Shown: positions 1-8,598, counted from the stretch's first letter. The stretch: DNA of 64,000 bases from Aeromonas media (GCF_000819985.1 NZ_CDBZ01000198.1:60152-124151); one strand, 5' to 3'. Translations and numbers: made by a program. The notes: generated by a model not told the origin, from the sequence alone.

Positions 1-39
1 CACCCAGGCCAGCAGGGGCCACCATAAATAGCTGTGCAT
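1..39 (-). CDS. N-terminal start of an unidentified protein, partial
   Basis: A possible ATG at 37-39 on the minus strand opens a frame that runs off the left edge after 13 codons. The residues are hydrophobic (MHSYLWWPLLAWV), as at the start of a membrane or exported protein. The upstream Shine-Dalgarno is weak (GTGGATC). Too little is present to identify it, and it may not be a gene. Confidence 0.3.
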   Translation of the reverse strand, partial: MHSYLWWPLLAWV

Positions 40-134
40 ATGCAGGATCCACTGGTTATGATGGAGCAATGCCCAGAAGGATAAACTTAATTGTCTGATA
101 ACGTTAGTAAATTATCTTTATCTTGGCGCTTTTT

Positions 135-166
135 GCCGCCCTGGGCCGCAGGCGCTGCAGGGCGGC
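135..166. repeat. Inverted repeat downstream of the parvulin gene
   Basis: GCCGCCCTG at 135-143 pairs with CAGGGCGGC at 158-166. The stem lies downstream of the minus-strand parvulin gene, but on that strand it is followed by A residues rather than T residues, so it is not a normal intrinsic terminator for that gene. It may still form an mRNA 3' end structure. Confidence 0.4.
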
Positions 167-217
167 AGCCAGGGTCCGGTCGAGCCCTTGTCAGGGCAGG
201 GGGCGCGGGGAGGGCCC

Positions 218-496
218 TCAGTTGCGGTAGAGCACCTTGATGAGGTGGAAACCGAACTTGGTGCGCACCGGCCCCAGCACGGTCAGGAGTTCCCCCTTGA
301 AGACGGCATCGTCAAAGGCCTTGACCATGTCCCCCTTGGAGAACTCCCCCAGATCGCCGCTGCGCTTGGCGGAGGCGCAGGTGGAGAAGCGCTTGGCCAT
401 CTGGCCGAAGTCGGCCCCTTTGGCGAGTTTTTCCTTGATCTCGAGACACTCTTTTTCGGTCTTGACCAGAATGTGCTGAGCACAGGCTTTTTTCAT
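218..496 (-). CDS. ppiC: Parvulin-type peptidyl-prolyl cis-trans isomerase (PpiC-like)
   Basis: A 92-residue single-domain parvulin, the usual size of cytoplasmic PpiC. The protein begins MKKACAQHILVKTEKEC. It carries the family signatures: the AxHILV strand near residue 6, the region FSTCASAKRSGDLGEFSKGDMVKAFDDA, given here in short as the S-K-GDLGEF motif near residues 45-60, and the C-terminal TKFGFHLIKVL strand. Such proteins catalyse prolyl-bond isomerisation during folding. The start at 494-496 was chosen because GAGGAG lies 7 nt upstream and the family begins here; a longer upstream frame is open but has no family resemblance. It has no signal peptide. It is probably a single-gene unit. 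Confidence 0.9.
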   Translation of the reverse strand: MKKACAQHILVKTEKECLEIKEKLAKGADFGQMAKRFSTCASAKRSGDLGEFSKGDMVKAFDDAVFKGELLTVLGPVRTKFGFHLIKVLYRN

Positions 497-575
497 CGGA
501 ACGCTCCTCGGCGAGGGTAAAGGGGGCGCAAGGGTACTCCAATTCGGTGCGCGCGTCAGCCCCGCCGGCGGCACA

Positions 576-950
576 TCAGCCGCGGGGATGGGTCGCCAGA
601 CGTGACCTGGGGCGAGACTGCCAGAGGATCTCCAGCCCCAGCAGGGCGTAGAGGCTCCAGATGGCCAGGGGATTGAGCCAGTCGCCGCCGAGCTGCAGGG
701 TGAGCAGGGCGCCACCGACCAGCAGCAGGACTATCCCGGGCAGGCGCCAGTGGGCCGGCAGCGGTGCCAGCATGGCCAGCCCCAGCAGCAGGGCGAGCCC
801 GAAGGGCAGGTTGAGGGCGGTGAAGGCCAGGGCCTGCTGGCCGTTCATACCGGTCAACAGGGCCAGCAGGGCACTGCAACAGGCCAGGAAGGTGACGAAT
901 TCGAGTCGGTCGGCTATGTAATCAGCAAGTTGTTCGCTACGTAAGTGCAT
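576..950 (-). CDS. Small inner-membrane protein of unknown function
   Basis: A 124-residue hydrophobic protein with a short charged N-terminus (MHLRSEQLADYIADRLEF) followed by about four membrane segments near residues 17-35, 42-62, 68-86 and 92-110, and a basic C-terminal tail (RPRSRLATHPRG). The ATG is preceded by AGGAG at good spacing. It sits 79 bp upstream of the parvulin gene on the same strand and could be cotranscribed. I do not recognise a family; by size and topology it could be a small DUF membrane protein. Confidence 0.6.
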   Translation of the reverse strand: MHLRSEQLADYIADRLEFVTFLACCSALLALLTGMNGQQALAFTALNLPFGLALLLGLAMLAPLPAHWRLPGIVLLLVGGALLTLQLGGDWLNPLAIWSLYALLGLEILWQSRPRSRLATHPRG

Positions 951-1478
951 GGGATCTCTCCTGCGATTGATGACATCAGTGTGGGGCAGGGAAGGTGGCA
1001 GTGGCAGCGGGATAAATCGATTGGATTGAACGAAGCTTTAGTGCCACCTATTCAAGTTGTTGATTTAAAATTATTTTCCTGTTCAATAGCATGACATGGC
1101 AATGGGGGCACCAGACGGTGATGTCAAGCCTGTCAGGGGATCTGGGGTCTCAAGGTCCGGGGCCGTCCGACAGGGGCTGTCGCGTGGCGAGCGCAGCAAC
1201 GCCGAGGGCGGCGACGGGAAGGCGCTGCCGGTATCGGACCTGGGTGCCGATTTTTTGTACGACCCTTGCCGGGAGAGTGCACACTTTCCCTCATTGGCGG
1301 ACTGTTTTCCTGTCAGGCCCAGGTGAAAGCCGGCTCCGGAAGAGGACGCCAGCCCCGGGGGAGAGGGGGATTTCGGGACTGCGGTTATGCTAGGATGAGC
1401 CGCGCTCGCCTGGGGTGAGCCCCATTATCATTCTAAATCGAACAGTTTTTTAATTATGTTATTCGGGGAAATTGACGT
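951..1478. other. Intergenic region without a recognisable gene
   Basis: This 528-bp stretch separates the minus-strand membrane protein from tamA. It contains short overlapping open frames at about 1091-1393 whose residues look like random GC-rich translation. AT-rich stretches at about 1055-1090 and 1430-1465 could hold promoters for the two flanking genes. I see no RNA gene or clear terminator. Confidence 0.5.
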
Positions 1479-3254
1479 TTGACAGGATGCCATCCTATTT
1501 TGCCTGCCGGGTTCACCTCACCCGGGCGAACCCGTCGCCCCGGGCTCGTCACCTTGCTGCTCGCCCTCTCTCTGTGGCTGCTGGTGACCCCCGCCATGGC
1601 GGCCAAGCTGACCTATCAGATCAAGGGCATCAAGGGGGAACAGAAGGATAACGTCGAGGCCTATCTCAATGCCCTGCCGGTCTACCAGGAGCGCCAGTAT
1701 CGTCCCGCCCGCGCCAAGATCACCGAGAGCGTGCAAAAAGCCCTGCAGGTCTATGGCTACTACCAGCCGAAGATCACCCTCAATCGCGACAAGAAATCCC
1801 CCGCCAGGGTAGTGATCGAGATAGCGCGGGGGGAGCCCGTGCTCATCTCGCGCCTCGACATTCTGCTGGAAGGAGAGGCGGGCAGCGACGAGGTCTACAG
1901 CGAGCTGCTGGACAAGTTGCCCCTGAAGGAGGGGGATCCCCTCAACCATGGCAAGTACGAGTCCATCAAGGCGGATCTCGGCAGCCTGGGGCTGGCGCGG
2001 GGCTATTTTGACGCCAAGATCAGCAAGAGTCAGGTGAAGGTCTTCCCGGATCAGGGCAAGGCCGAGATCTATATCCTGTTCCGCTCAGGTCCTCGCTATC
2101 ACTTCGGCGAGATCCACTACGATGCGACGCCGGAGGCCCTGCGCCTGATCCGGCCGCTCATCAACATCAAGAGTGGCGATCCCTATCTGGCGATCCGGCT
2201 GGCCGAGATGTCCCAGGACGTCTCCTCCACCAAGCTGTTCAAGCAGGTGGACATCAAGCCCATGATCAGCCAGGCCGAGGGAAACTTGGTGCCGGTGCAG
2301 GTGACCCTCTCGAACCGGGTCGACCACGAGATCGAAACCGGTATCGGCTATGCCACGGACGTGGGGCCGCGCCTGAGTGCCACCTGGGAGAAGCCCTGGG
2401 TCAACCGTTATGGCCACAGCCTCTCCAGCACCGCCAAGATCTCGGCCCCGGAGGCTGAGCTCAGTTTCGACTACCAGATCCCGGTCGGCAACCCGCTGCG
2501 GGACTATTACTCCCTGCAGGCCGGCTATCAGTACACCGACAACAACGATACCCGATCCGATCTGGCCACCTTCGGCGTGCACCGCTGGAAGCGGCGGCCG
2601 GAGAGCTGGGACAGGGACGTCTTCATCCGGCTGGAGAACGAGCGCTACGTGCAGGGCAACGACGAGGGGAACAGCCTGCTGCTGATCCCCGGGGTCTCCT
2701 GGTCGCGGCTGCGGGTGCGCGGTGGCCTGGTGCCGGACTGGGGGGATCGTCAGCAACTGACGACGGAATTCTCCAGCCCTTACTGGGGCTCGGACATCAA
2801 CTTCATGCGGGTGTGGGGACGCAGCAAGTGGTTGCGCACCCTGGGAGAGGATCACCGCTTCCTGATGCGGGTCGAGCAGGGAGCCATCATAGGGGATGAC
2901 TTCTCCCTGGTGCCGCCCTCCCTGCGTTTCTTCACCGGTGGCGATCAGACCATACGTGGCTACGGCTATGAGACCGTCTCGCCGAAGGACGAGGATGGCA
3001 AGCTCACCGGCGGGCGCTACACCAGTGTGGGCAGCCTAGAGTACAACTACCGCTTCAGCGACAAGTGGCTCGGCGCCCTGTTCGTGGATGGCGGCACGGC
3101 CACCGTCGACTACAGCGAGGCCTGGAAGATAGGCACCGGGGTGGGGGTGCGCTGGGTGACGCCCATCGGCCAGGTCAGGCTCGATCTGGCGGTGGCCATC
3201 TCCGAGGAGGACAAGCCGTTGCGGCTGCATTTCGCGCTGGGGCCCGAATTATGA
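1479..3254 (+). CDS. tamA: TamA, outer-membrane Omp85-family translocation assembly protein
   Basis: A 591-residue protein of the Omp85/BamA superfamily that partners TamB to insert or transport outer-membrane and autotransporter proteins. Residues 1-42 form a signal peptide (hydrophobic run VTLLLALSLWLLVTPAMA, cleavage after AMA). POTRA-type repeats follow to about residue 270. The rest is the membrane barrel, including the conserved IRGYGYETVSP element near residue 490 and a C-terminal strand (VRLDLAVAIS). The start is TTG at 1479, with GGGGAA about 8 nt upstream; no in-frame ATG precedes the signal peptide. The stop overlaps the ATG of a bridging small frame leading to tamB. Confidence 0.93.
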   Translation: MTGCHPILPAGFTSPGRTRRPGLVTLLLALSLWLLVTPAMAAKLTYQIKGIKGEQKDNVEAYLNALPVYQERQYRPARAKITESVQKALQVYGYYQPKITLNRDKKSPARVVIEIARGEPVLISRLDILLEGEAGSDEVYSELLDKLPLKEGDPLNHGKYESIKADLGSLGLARGYFDAKISKSQVKVFPDQGKAEIYILFRSGPRYHFGEIHYDATPEALRLIRPLINIKSGDPYLAIRLAEMSQDVSSTKLFKQVDIKPMISQAEGNLVPVQVTLSNRVDHEIETGIGYATDVGPRLSATWEKPWVNRYGHSLSSTAKISAPEAELSFDYQIPVGNPLRDYYSLQAGYQYTDNNDTRSDLATFGVHRWKRRPESWDRDVFIRLENERYVQGNDEGNSLLLIPGVSWSRLRVRGGLVPDWGDRQQLTTEFSSPYWGSDINFMRVWGRSKWLRTLGEDHRFLMRVEQGAIIGDDFSLVPPSLRFFTGGDQTIRGYGYETVSPKDEDGKLTGGRYTSVGSLEYNYRFSDKWLGALFVDGGTATVDYSEAWKIGTGVGVRWVTPIGQVRLDLAVAISEEDKPLRLHFALGPEL

Positions 3255-3334
3255 TCCGATTTGAACCCACTCATCCTCGTTTTTATTTCTCCTGGCCGCT
3301 GCGGCTGCCTCTTTCGCGGGGGTCTGCGCTGTGA
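3251..3334 (+). CDS. 27-codon bridging reading frame between tamA and tamB
   Basis: An ATG at 3251 overlaps the tamA stop codon (ATGA), and this frame ends in a TGA at 3332-3334 that overlaps the GTG start of tamB (GTGA). The 27-residue product starts MIRFEPTHPRFYF and ends LSRGSAL. The double overlap would let ribosomes pass from tamA to tamB by termination-reinitiation without a gap. It may serve only translational coupling; I cannot assign a peptide function. It could also be chance, since tamB has its own GGGGG about 8 nt before its GTG. Confidence 0.4.
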   Translation: MIRFEPTHPRFYFSWPLRLPLSRGSAL

Positions 3335-6300
3335 TCTGGGTAAAGCGTATTTTCTTGTGGCTCATGGGGCTCGTCTTCCTGCTGCTCATCGGTGTCAGCC
3401 TGCTGGGCTTCACCCATCAGGGCAACAAGTGGCTGTGGCAGCAGGCCAAAGGGGCGCTGCCTTCCCTCAAGGGGGAGCTGGTGGCGGGGCAACTCGGCTA
3501 TGGCTGGACCCTGGAAGGGGTCGGCTGGCAGGACGAGCTGGTGGACGTCACGGTGGAGCGGGCCGTGCTGGACTGGGATCTCGGCAAGCTGCTGCAGGGC
3601 AAGCTCTGGATCAAGTCCCTGACGGTCACCCGCCCGGTGGTGAAGGTCGCCGAGTCTGAGCCTGTGCCGGAAGAACCCACCGAGCCCTTCGTCTGGCGCC
3701 CGTTGCCACTGCGCATCCAGGTGGACAGCCTCAAGGTGACGGATTTGGACCTGGCCGTGCCTGGTGTTGGGGTGACCCTCAAGGATCTGGAGATAGGCGC
3801 CACCCTGGATCGCAAGGGGCTCATCGTGCGCGGGCCCGTGCTCGATGATCTCGACATAGTGCTGGCAGAGGCCCCCAAGGAGGCTGCCGCCAGCAAAACG
3901 CCTGCCGACAAAGGGAAGAAACCCGCCAAGCCGGTGCAGAACAAGGCTGCCGCTGACAAGCAGGACAAACCGAACAAGCAGGAGAAGGACTCCTCTCTGA
4001 CGGCGGGCAAGCCGTCCGAGGAGAGCCTGGCTGACAAGAGCGGCAAGGAGAAGGCCGCGAGCAAGCCCGAGCCCATCCTGCTGCCCGAGATCCGCCTGCC
4101 ATTCCCCATCCAGCTGGAAGGGCTCGCGGCGACCCGGGTTCGCTATCAGCAAGGGGAGCTGGTCGAGGGACTCGACACCCTGCAACTGTCGGCTCGTGCT
4201 CAGGATGATCGTATCGACGTGCGCGAGCTCTCCTTGCGCCACGCCATGGCGGATCTGGTGCTCAAGGGCCATGTCACCCTGACCTCGGATTATCCCCTCG
4301 CCCTGACCCTGGATGCCAAGGCCCGCAAGGGATTGCTGGAGAACCAGCTCAAGGGGGAGCAGGCGAATCTGATCCTGGAGGGCTCCGTGGGCAAGCTGGG
4401 GTTGGCGCTCAAGGCCAAGGGACCGGTCACCGCCAATCTCAAGGGGACGCTGGCGACGCTGGATCCCGACTTGCCCTTCGATCTGGCACTGGACTGGAAG
4501 AGCCTTGCATGGCCCCTTCACAAGCCCGTCAAGGATGAGCCCAGCTACCGGCTGGACAAGGGCACCCTGAGCGCCAAGGGCACGCTCTCGGGCTATCAGT
4601 TTGCGCTCAAGACCGCCGGCAAGGGGACGGACGTGCCCCCCTTCAAGGTGGCACTCTTGGGCAAGGGGGATCTCGGCCAGCTGAGCCGGGTCGAACTGCT
4701 GCTCAATGCCCTGAAGGGGGAGCTCAAGCTCGATGGCAAGCTCGCATGGCGCAAGGGCGTCCAGTGGCAGGGCACCACCGAGTTCAAGGGGATCAACCCG
4801 GCCGAGCTGGTGCCCGAGATCAAGGGGACGCTGGCGGGCAAGATAGCCAGCCGCTTCGAGCTGGATGAGGCGGGCCACTGGCAGCTGGCGCTGCCGGAGC
4901 TCAAGGTCGACGGCAAGCTCAACCAGCATCCCCTGGCGCTCAAGGGATCTCTCAGCGGCAACGACAAGATGGAGTGGACCATCCCTGCCCTGGCGCTGCA
5001 AAGCGGCCCCAACCAGTTGCAGGCCAAGGGGTCGCTCACCGCCCAGGCCTGGAAGCTGGATGCCCAGGTAGATGCCCCCAAGCTCGGCGGCATCTACCCC
5101 GGTCTCGGCGGTGATCTCAAGGGACAGGTGCGTGTCACCGGCAACCAGCAGGCACCGAGGGTGAATGTGGATCTGGCCTCGAGCCGCCTCGCCTATGCGA
5201 GAACCGTGTTCAAGAAGACGGCCATCAAGGGCAATGCTCTGGTGGGGGACAAACCGGCCGGCGAGCTGGCCCTGACGGTGGCCAGCCTGGTGCAGGGGAC
5301 GACCACGCTCTCCCAGATAGCCCTGAACCTGAGTGGCGATCTCGACCGTCACGGACTCACCTTGACCATGAAGGGGGATCCGGTGGCGGCGGATCTGAGC
5401 CTGAATGGCAGCCTGCGCGGGGATCGCTGGCGTGGCGCCCTCTCCGAGCTCAAGCTGAAGACCCCCCTCAAGCGCTGGACCCTGTCCGCCCCCTGGTCCC
5501 TGGATCTGGACTTGGCCAGGCAGCAGCTGACCATGGGGGATCTCTGCCTGGGCTCCCAGAAGGCCAGCCTCTGTGTCAAGGGCAGCCAAATCTCGGCCGC
5601 CCAGGGGAGCCTGGAGTTTGCCCTGAACGAGTTCGACCTCAAGCGGCTGCGTCCCTGGTTGCCGGACAACTTCCGCTGGCTGGCGGTACTGTCGGCGGAC
5701 GGGCGCGCCAGCTGGCGCGGCAATCAGCCGACCCTGCACGCCACAGTGCGCACCACGCCGGGCACTTTCGTGGCCGACGAGCTCAAGACCGAGTATCAAC
5801 GTCTGGAGCTGGGGTTGGACTTCGAGCGCCAGCAGGCCGCCATCCGGGTCGATTTCGCCTCCAGACAGATCGGCAATATCGACACCGACCTGCTGATCCG
5901 CGAACCTGCTGGCCGTGGCCAATTGTCGGGTCAGCTCAAGTTTGACGATCTCAAGCTGACGACCTTTGCTCCCCTCATCCCCGAGGTGCGCTCCCTGCAG
6001 GGGATCATCTCGGCCGATGCCCGCTTTGATGGCACCCTGGCCGCCCCCCTGCTGTACGGTGAGCTGAACCTGCTGGAGGGGGAGGTGCAGACCCATTCCG
6101 ACATGGTGACCCTCTCCAGGCTGGTGACCCGCCTCAAGATAGACGGCAACCGGGCCGAACTCGACGGCTCCATGCTGGTGGGCAAGGGGCCGCTCACGCT
6201 GGGGGGCTGGCTGAGCTGGGCCAGGCTGCCGGTGACCGGCAGCCTCACCATCAAGGGCAAGGATCTGGAAGCCCAATACCCGGGCATGGGCCGGGTCAGG

Positions 6301-7182
6301 GTGACGCCGGACATCGCCATCTCCCTGGGAGAGGAGACCAGGGTCAGTGGTCAGGTGGACATCCCCTGGTCGCGCATCCTGGTCAAAACACTGCCGGAGA
6401 GTGCGGTGGCGGTCTCAGATGACGTGACCGTCATCTATGACGATCTGCCGCCGGTGCCCAAGACGGCGCCCCTGCCGATGGAGATCAAGCTCGCCATCCG
6501 CCTCGGTGACGATGTCCGGCTGGAGGCCATGGGGCTCAAGACCAAGGTGACGGGAGCGCTCGGCATTCGCCAGGATCCCTCCAAGCCGCTGGCGGGCAAT
6601 GGTCAGCTGGAGCTCAAGGATGGGCGCTTCAAGGCTTATGGTCAGAACCTCATCATCAAGGAGGGGCGGATCCTCTTCTCCGGCCCCATCGATCAGCCCT
6701 ATCTCAACATCGAGGCCTACCGGGATCCCGATACCATAGAGGATAATGTGACCGTTGGGGTCCGGGTGACGGGGCCGGCGGCCAAGCCGAAGATCACCGT
6801 CTATTCCGAGCCGCAGATGGCGCAGTCCGAGCAGCTCTCCTACCTGCTGCGCGGCAAGGGGCTGCAGACCAGTGGCGAGGATGGCGGCTTCAACGGCCTG
6901 CTGGTGGCAGGGGCGGTGAGCCAGGCGAGTGGCGTGGTCTCCAGTATCGGGGAGTCCCTTGGCATGAGCGATGTGGCACTCGACACCGCAGGGAGCGGTG
7001 ACGATACCCAGGTGACCCTGTCTGCCTACCTGTTGCCCGGCTTGCAGTTCCAGTACGGCGTCGGGGTGTTCAGCCCCATCGCCGAGTTCAAGCTGCGCTA
7101 CGAGCTGATGCCCAGGCTCTATCTGCAGGCCATGAGCGGGGTGGCCCAGGCGGTAGACATCTTCTATCGCTTCACCCTGTGA
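3331..7182 (+). CDS. tamB: TamB, inner-membrane-anchored AsmA-like translocation protein
   Basis: A 1283-residue protein with one N-terminal membrane anchor (IFLWLMGLVFLLLIGVSLLG, residues 7-26), a very long periplasmic body of repetitive beta strands, and a conserved C-terminal DUF490 domain (from about residue 950, ending VAQAVDIFYRFTL). TamB spans the periplasm and docks on TamA; it also contributes to lipid transport between membranes in enteric bacteria. The start is GTG. Residues about 185-250 are an unusual Lys/Ala/Pro/Glu-rich low-complexity insert. It forms an operon with tamA and is closed by a hairpin terminator at 7199. Confidence 0.93.
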   Translation: MIWVKRIFLWLMGLVFLLLIGVSLLGFTHQGNKWLWQQAKGALPSLKGELVAGQLGYGWTLEGVGWQDELVDVTVERAVLDWDLGKLLQGKLWIKSLTVTRPVVKVAESEPVPEEPTEPFVWRPLPLRIQVDSLKVTDLDLAVPGVGVTLKDLEIGATLDRKGLIVRGPVLDDLDIVLAEAPKEAAASKTPADKGKKPAKPVQNKAAADKQDKPNKQEKDSSLTAGKPSEESLADKSGKEKAASKPEPILLPEIRLPFPIQLEGLAATRVRYQQGELVEGLDTLQLSARAQDDRIDVRELSLRHAMADLVLKGHVTLTSDYPLALTLDAKARKGLLENQLKGEQANLILEGSVGKLGLALKAKGPVTANLKGTLATLDPDLPFDLALDWKSLAWPLHKPVKDEPSYRLDKGTLSAKGTLSGYQFALKTAGKGTDVPPFKVALLGKGDLGQLSRVELLLNALKGELKLDGKLAWRKGVQWQGTTEFKGINPAELVPEIKGTLAGKIASRFELDEAGHWQLALPELKVDGKLNQHPLALKGSLSGNDKMEWTIPALALQSGPNQLQAKGSLTAQAWKLDAQVDAPKLGGIYPGLGGDLKGQVRVTGNQQAPRVNVDLASSRLAYARTVFKKTAIKGNALVGDKPAGELALTVASLVQGTTTLSQIALNLSGDLDRHGLTLTMKGDPVAADLSLNGSLRGDRWRGALSELKLKTPLKRWTLSAPWSLDLDLARQQLTMGDLCLGSQKASLCVKGSQISAAQGSLEFALNEFDLKRLRPWLPDNFRWLAVLSADGRASWRGNQPTLHATVRTTPGTFVADELKTEYQRLELGLDFERQQAAIRVDFASRQIGNIDTDLLIREPAGRGQLSGQLKFDDLKLTTFAPLIPEVRSLQGIISADARFDGTLAAPLLYGELNLLEGEVQTHSDMVTLSRLVTRLKIDGNRAELDGSMLVGKGPLTLGGWLSWARLPVTGSLTIKGKDLEAQYPGMGRVRVTPDIAISLGEETRVSGQVDIPWSRILVKTLPESAVAVSDDVTVIYDDLPPVPKTAPLPMEIKLAIRLGDDVRLEAMGLKTKVTGALGIRQDPSKPLAGNGQLELKDGRFKAYGQNLIIKEGRILFSGPIDQPYLNIEAYRDPDTIEDNVTVGVRVTGPAAKPKITVYSEPQMAQSEQLSYLLRGKGLQTSGEDGGFNGLLVAGAVSQASGVVSSIGESLGMSDVALDTAGSGDDTQVTLSAYLLPGLQFQYGVGVFSPIAEFKLRYELMPRLYLQAMSGVAQAVDIFYRFTL

Positions 7183-7198
7183 AGGCATGAGCACGACA

Positions 7199-7224
7199 AC
7201 GGGAGGCCAAGGCCTCCCGTTTTT
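7199..7224 (+). terminator. Intrinsic terminator after tamB
   Basis: ACGGGAGGCC, a two-base loop AA, then GGCCTCCCGT followed by a T run. It lies 16 bp after the tamB stop and closes the tamA-tamB operon. Confidence 0.9.
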
Positions 7225-7267
7225 CATGGTGCTGTCTGGCAGGGCGGGATTGAGATGGCCCGGAAAA

Positions 7268-7293
7268 GCAAAAACCCGGCGCGAGGCCGGGTC
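7268..7293 (-). terminator. Intrinsic terminator after the tRNA-Tyr pair
   Basis: On the minus strand ACCCGGC, loop, GCCGGGT is followed by TTTTGC. It lies just downstream of the second tRNA in the transcript and ends the tRNA-Tyr unit. Confidence 0.85.
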
Positions 7294-7303
7294 TTCAGAA
7301 GAG

Positions 7304-7388
7304 TGGTGGAGGGAGAAGGATTCGAACCTTCGAAGGCAGAGCCGTCAGATTTACAGTCTGATCCCTTTGGCCGCTCGGGAACCCCTCC
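7304..7388 (-). tRNA. tRNA-Tyr (anticodon GTA), second in the transcript
   Basis: An 85-nt tRNA with encoded CCA. On the minus strand it begins GGAGGGGTTCCCGAGCGGCC, has the anticodon loop ACTGTAAATC (anticodon GTA), the long variable arm expected of class II tRNA-Tyr, the T-loop GGTTCGAATCC, and ends CTCCCTCCACCA. The acceptor stem GGAGGG/CTCCCTCC pairs fully. It is identical to the other copy 30 bp away. Confidence 0.97.
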
Positions 7389-7418
7389 ACGGGGTATGAC
7401 CTGATTGTTGCACTTGAA

Positions 7419-7503
7419 TGGTGGAGGGAGAAGGATTCGAACCTTCGAAGGCAGAGCCGTCAGATTTACAGTCTGATCCCTTTGGCCGCTCGGGAACCCC
7501 TCC
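7419..7503 (-). tRNA. tRNA-Tyr (anticodon GTA), first in the transcript
   Basis: Identical 85-nt copy of the neighbouring tRNA-Tyr, also with encoded CCA and a GTA anticodon. The two copies are transcribed together from a promoter at about 7519-7546, separated by a 30-nt spacer, and end at the hairpin at 7268. A tandem tyrosine tRNA pair is also found in enteric bacteria (tyrTV). Confidence 0.97.
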
Positions 7504-7518
7504 CCAAGTGCGAGGCGC

Positions 7519-7546
7519 ATACTAACAGATCTGTCGCGCTTGTGAA
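7519..7546 (-). promoter_or_regulatory. Promoter of the tRNA-Tyr operon
   Basis: On the minus strand TTCACA (7546-7541) and TAGTAT (7524-7519) are separated by 16 bp. They are followed by a GC-rich discriminator (GCGCC) of the kind seen at stable-RNA promoters under stringent control. The predicted transcript start is close to the first tRNA. Confidence 0.65.
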
Positions 7547-7566
7547 CCCCTTGGCAGGGATTTTTA

Positions 7567-8139
7567 ATGCTTAAAGGATTGGGTTCACGGCCGATAAGCA
7601 ATGAAACCTTCATTTCCAAGATTTATCTCATGCTGCCCAGTGCGATTCGTGATCGATTGCTCGTCGATGAAGCCCAGTTGGGCCAGCGGCTCAACCAGGA
7701 TCTCCGCCAGGGAGACAGGGCCGACTTCCGGCTGCACCTGGCGCTACTGACCGACGCGGTCGAGGAGCAACCCTGGTTTGGGGGCGCGCCGGCAGCGCCG
7801 CAGCAAGAGCAGGCATGGCGTACCCATTTCGGCCTGATGCCCCAGGCCGCCTTGCAGGGAGATCTGCAGGAGTCAGACGCCGGTGCGCTCAACGAGCGTC
7901 TGCAGCAGGGGGGTTGCATGGCCGATGTGCGGCTCTGGCTGGCGCTGCGATCCCCTCCGCTGGTCAACCGGACACCGGCGCTGGATCCCGCGGTGTATGA
8001 CAATCTCTCGGCGCTTGGGCGGGAACGCTGGCAAGGCAAGCTGGCTTCCCAGCCAAGAGACGAGGATCCCTTGCTCATGCTGCCGTTGCTGGATGATCTG
8101 ACGCGCGGAGTGGATGCGCGCTTGCGTTGGCTGGCTTGA
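7567..8139 (+). CDS. Hypothetical protein, about 190 residues
   Basis: A soluble acidic protein with no signal peptide or membrane segment. It is Leu/Arg/Gln-rich and probably mostly helical (for example RDRLLVDEAQLGQRLNQDLR and DPLLMLPLLDDLTRGVDARL). The ATG at 7567 has AGGGA 6 nt upstream; an internal ATG at 7630 (MLPSAIRDRLL) is an alternative. It lies between the tRNA-Tyr promoter and a shared terminator with raiA. I do not recognise the family. Codon use resembles its neighbours, so it is probably a real gene. Confidence 0.6.
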   Translation: MLKGLGSRPISNETFISKIYLMLPSAIRDRLLVDEAQLGQRLNQDLRQGDRADFRLHLALLTDAVEEQPWFGGAPAAPQQEQAWRTHFGLMPQAALQGDLQESDAGALNERLQQGGCMADVRLWLALRSPPLVNRTPALDPAVYDNLSALGRERWQGKLASQPRDEDPLLMLPLLDDLTRGVDARLRWLA

Positions 8140-8160
8140 TGCCAGAGGCACAGGAACAAG

Positions 8161-8194
8161 ATGCAAAAAGGCGGGATGACCCGCCTTTTTGCAT
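8161..8194. terminator. Bidirectional intrinsic terminator between hypothetical gene and raiA
   Basis: The palindrome ATGCAAAAAGGCGGG...CCCGCCTTTTTGCAT has a T run on both strands, so it can stop both the plus-strand hypothetical gene and the minus-strand raiA. Confidence 0.9.
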
Positions 8195-8217
8195 TAATGA
8201 AGAGATAACAGTCTGGA

Positions 8218-8556
8218 TCAGGCGTCGGCTTCGTCCACCTCGGGAACATCCTTGCCTACGACCGCCGCGCGGCGAGCGAGGGGTTTTTCGATGTGGCGAT
8301 TGAGCTGGCGCTCCAGCTTCTGGCCCAGATCAGTGATGGCGGCATACAGATCCTCGTGCTCTGCCTGCGCAAACAACTTGCCGTTGGGAATGCCGGCGGT
8401 GGCCTCGACGATATACATCAAACGCTCTTTGGAGATGATCACATGGGGTGTGATAAGAGGCACCTGAAGACGCTCGAGCTTTTCAAAACGGGATTCAATG
8501 CGCTCGCGGATGGCTGGGGTAATGTCGATGATTTTACTGGTCATTTCGATTTTCAT
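8218..8556 (-). CDS. raiA: RaiA/YfiA, ribosome-associated inhibitor (hibernation factor)
   Basis: A 112-residue protein of the HPF/RaiA family. It binds the A and P sites of the 30S subunit in stationary phase or cold and keeps 70S ribosomes inactive. Recognisable elements are the start MKIEMTSKIIDITPAIRERI, the conserved ISKERLMYIVEATAGIPNG core, the HEDLYAAITDLGQKLERQL helix, and an acidic C-terminal tail (VPEVDEADA) longer than that of short HPF, which points to RaiA. A strong Shine-Dalgarno (GAAGGGGG) precedes the ATG. An apparent class II CRP promoter lies upstream. Confidence 0.93.
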   Translation of the reverse strand: MKIEMTSKIIDITPAIRERIESRFEKLERLQVPLITPHVIISKERLMYIVEATAGIPNGKLFAQAEHEDLYAAITDLGQKLERQLNRHIEKPLARRAAVVGKDVPEVDEADA

Positions 8557-8598
8557 ACTTGGCCCCCTTCGGGTCGTCTTGCTTGTGTCTTCACCCTC

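Noticed and set aside
1091..1393. Overlapping small plus-strand frames in the region before tamA
   Set aside because: No ribosome-binding site, residue composition looks random, and the two frames overlap each other.
3283..6276. A 997-codon open frame on the minus strand opposite tamB
   Set aside because: It is an antisense shadow produced by strong third-position GC bias. Its residues do not resemble any family, while the plus strand encodes a full TamB.
7304..7503. The tRNA-Tyr pair as a phage or island attachment site
   Set aside because: Both tRNAs are intact, no partial third copy is visible and there is no integrase or mobile DNA beside them.
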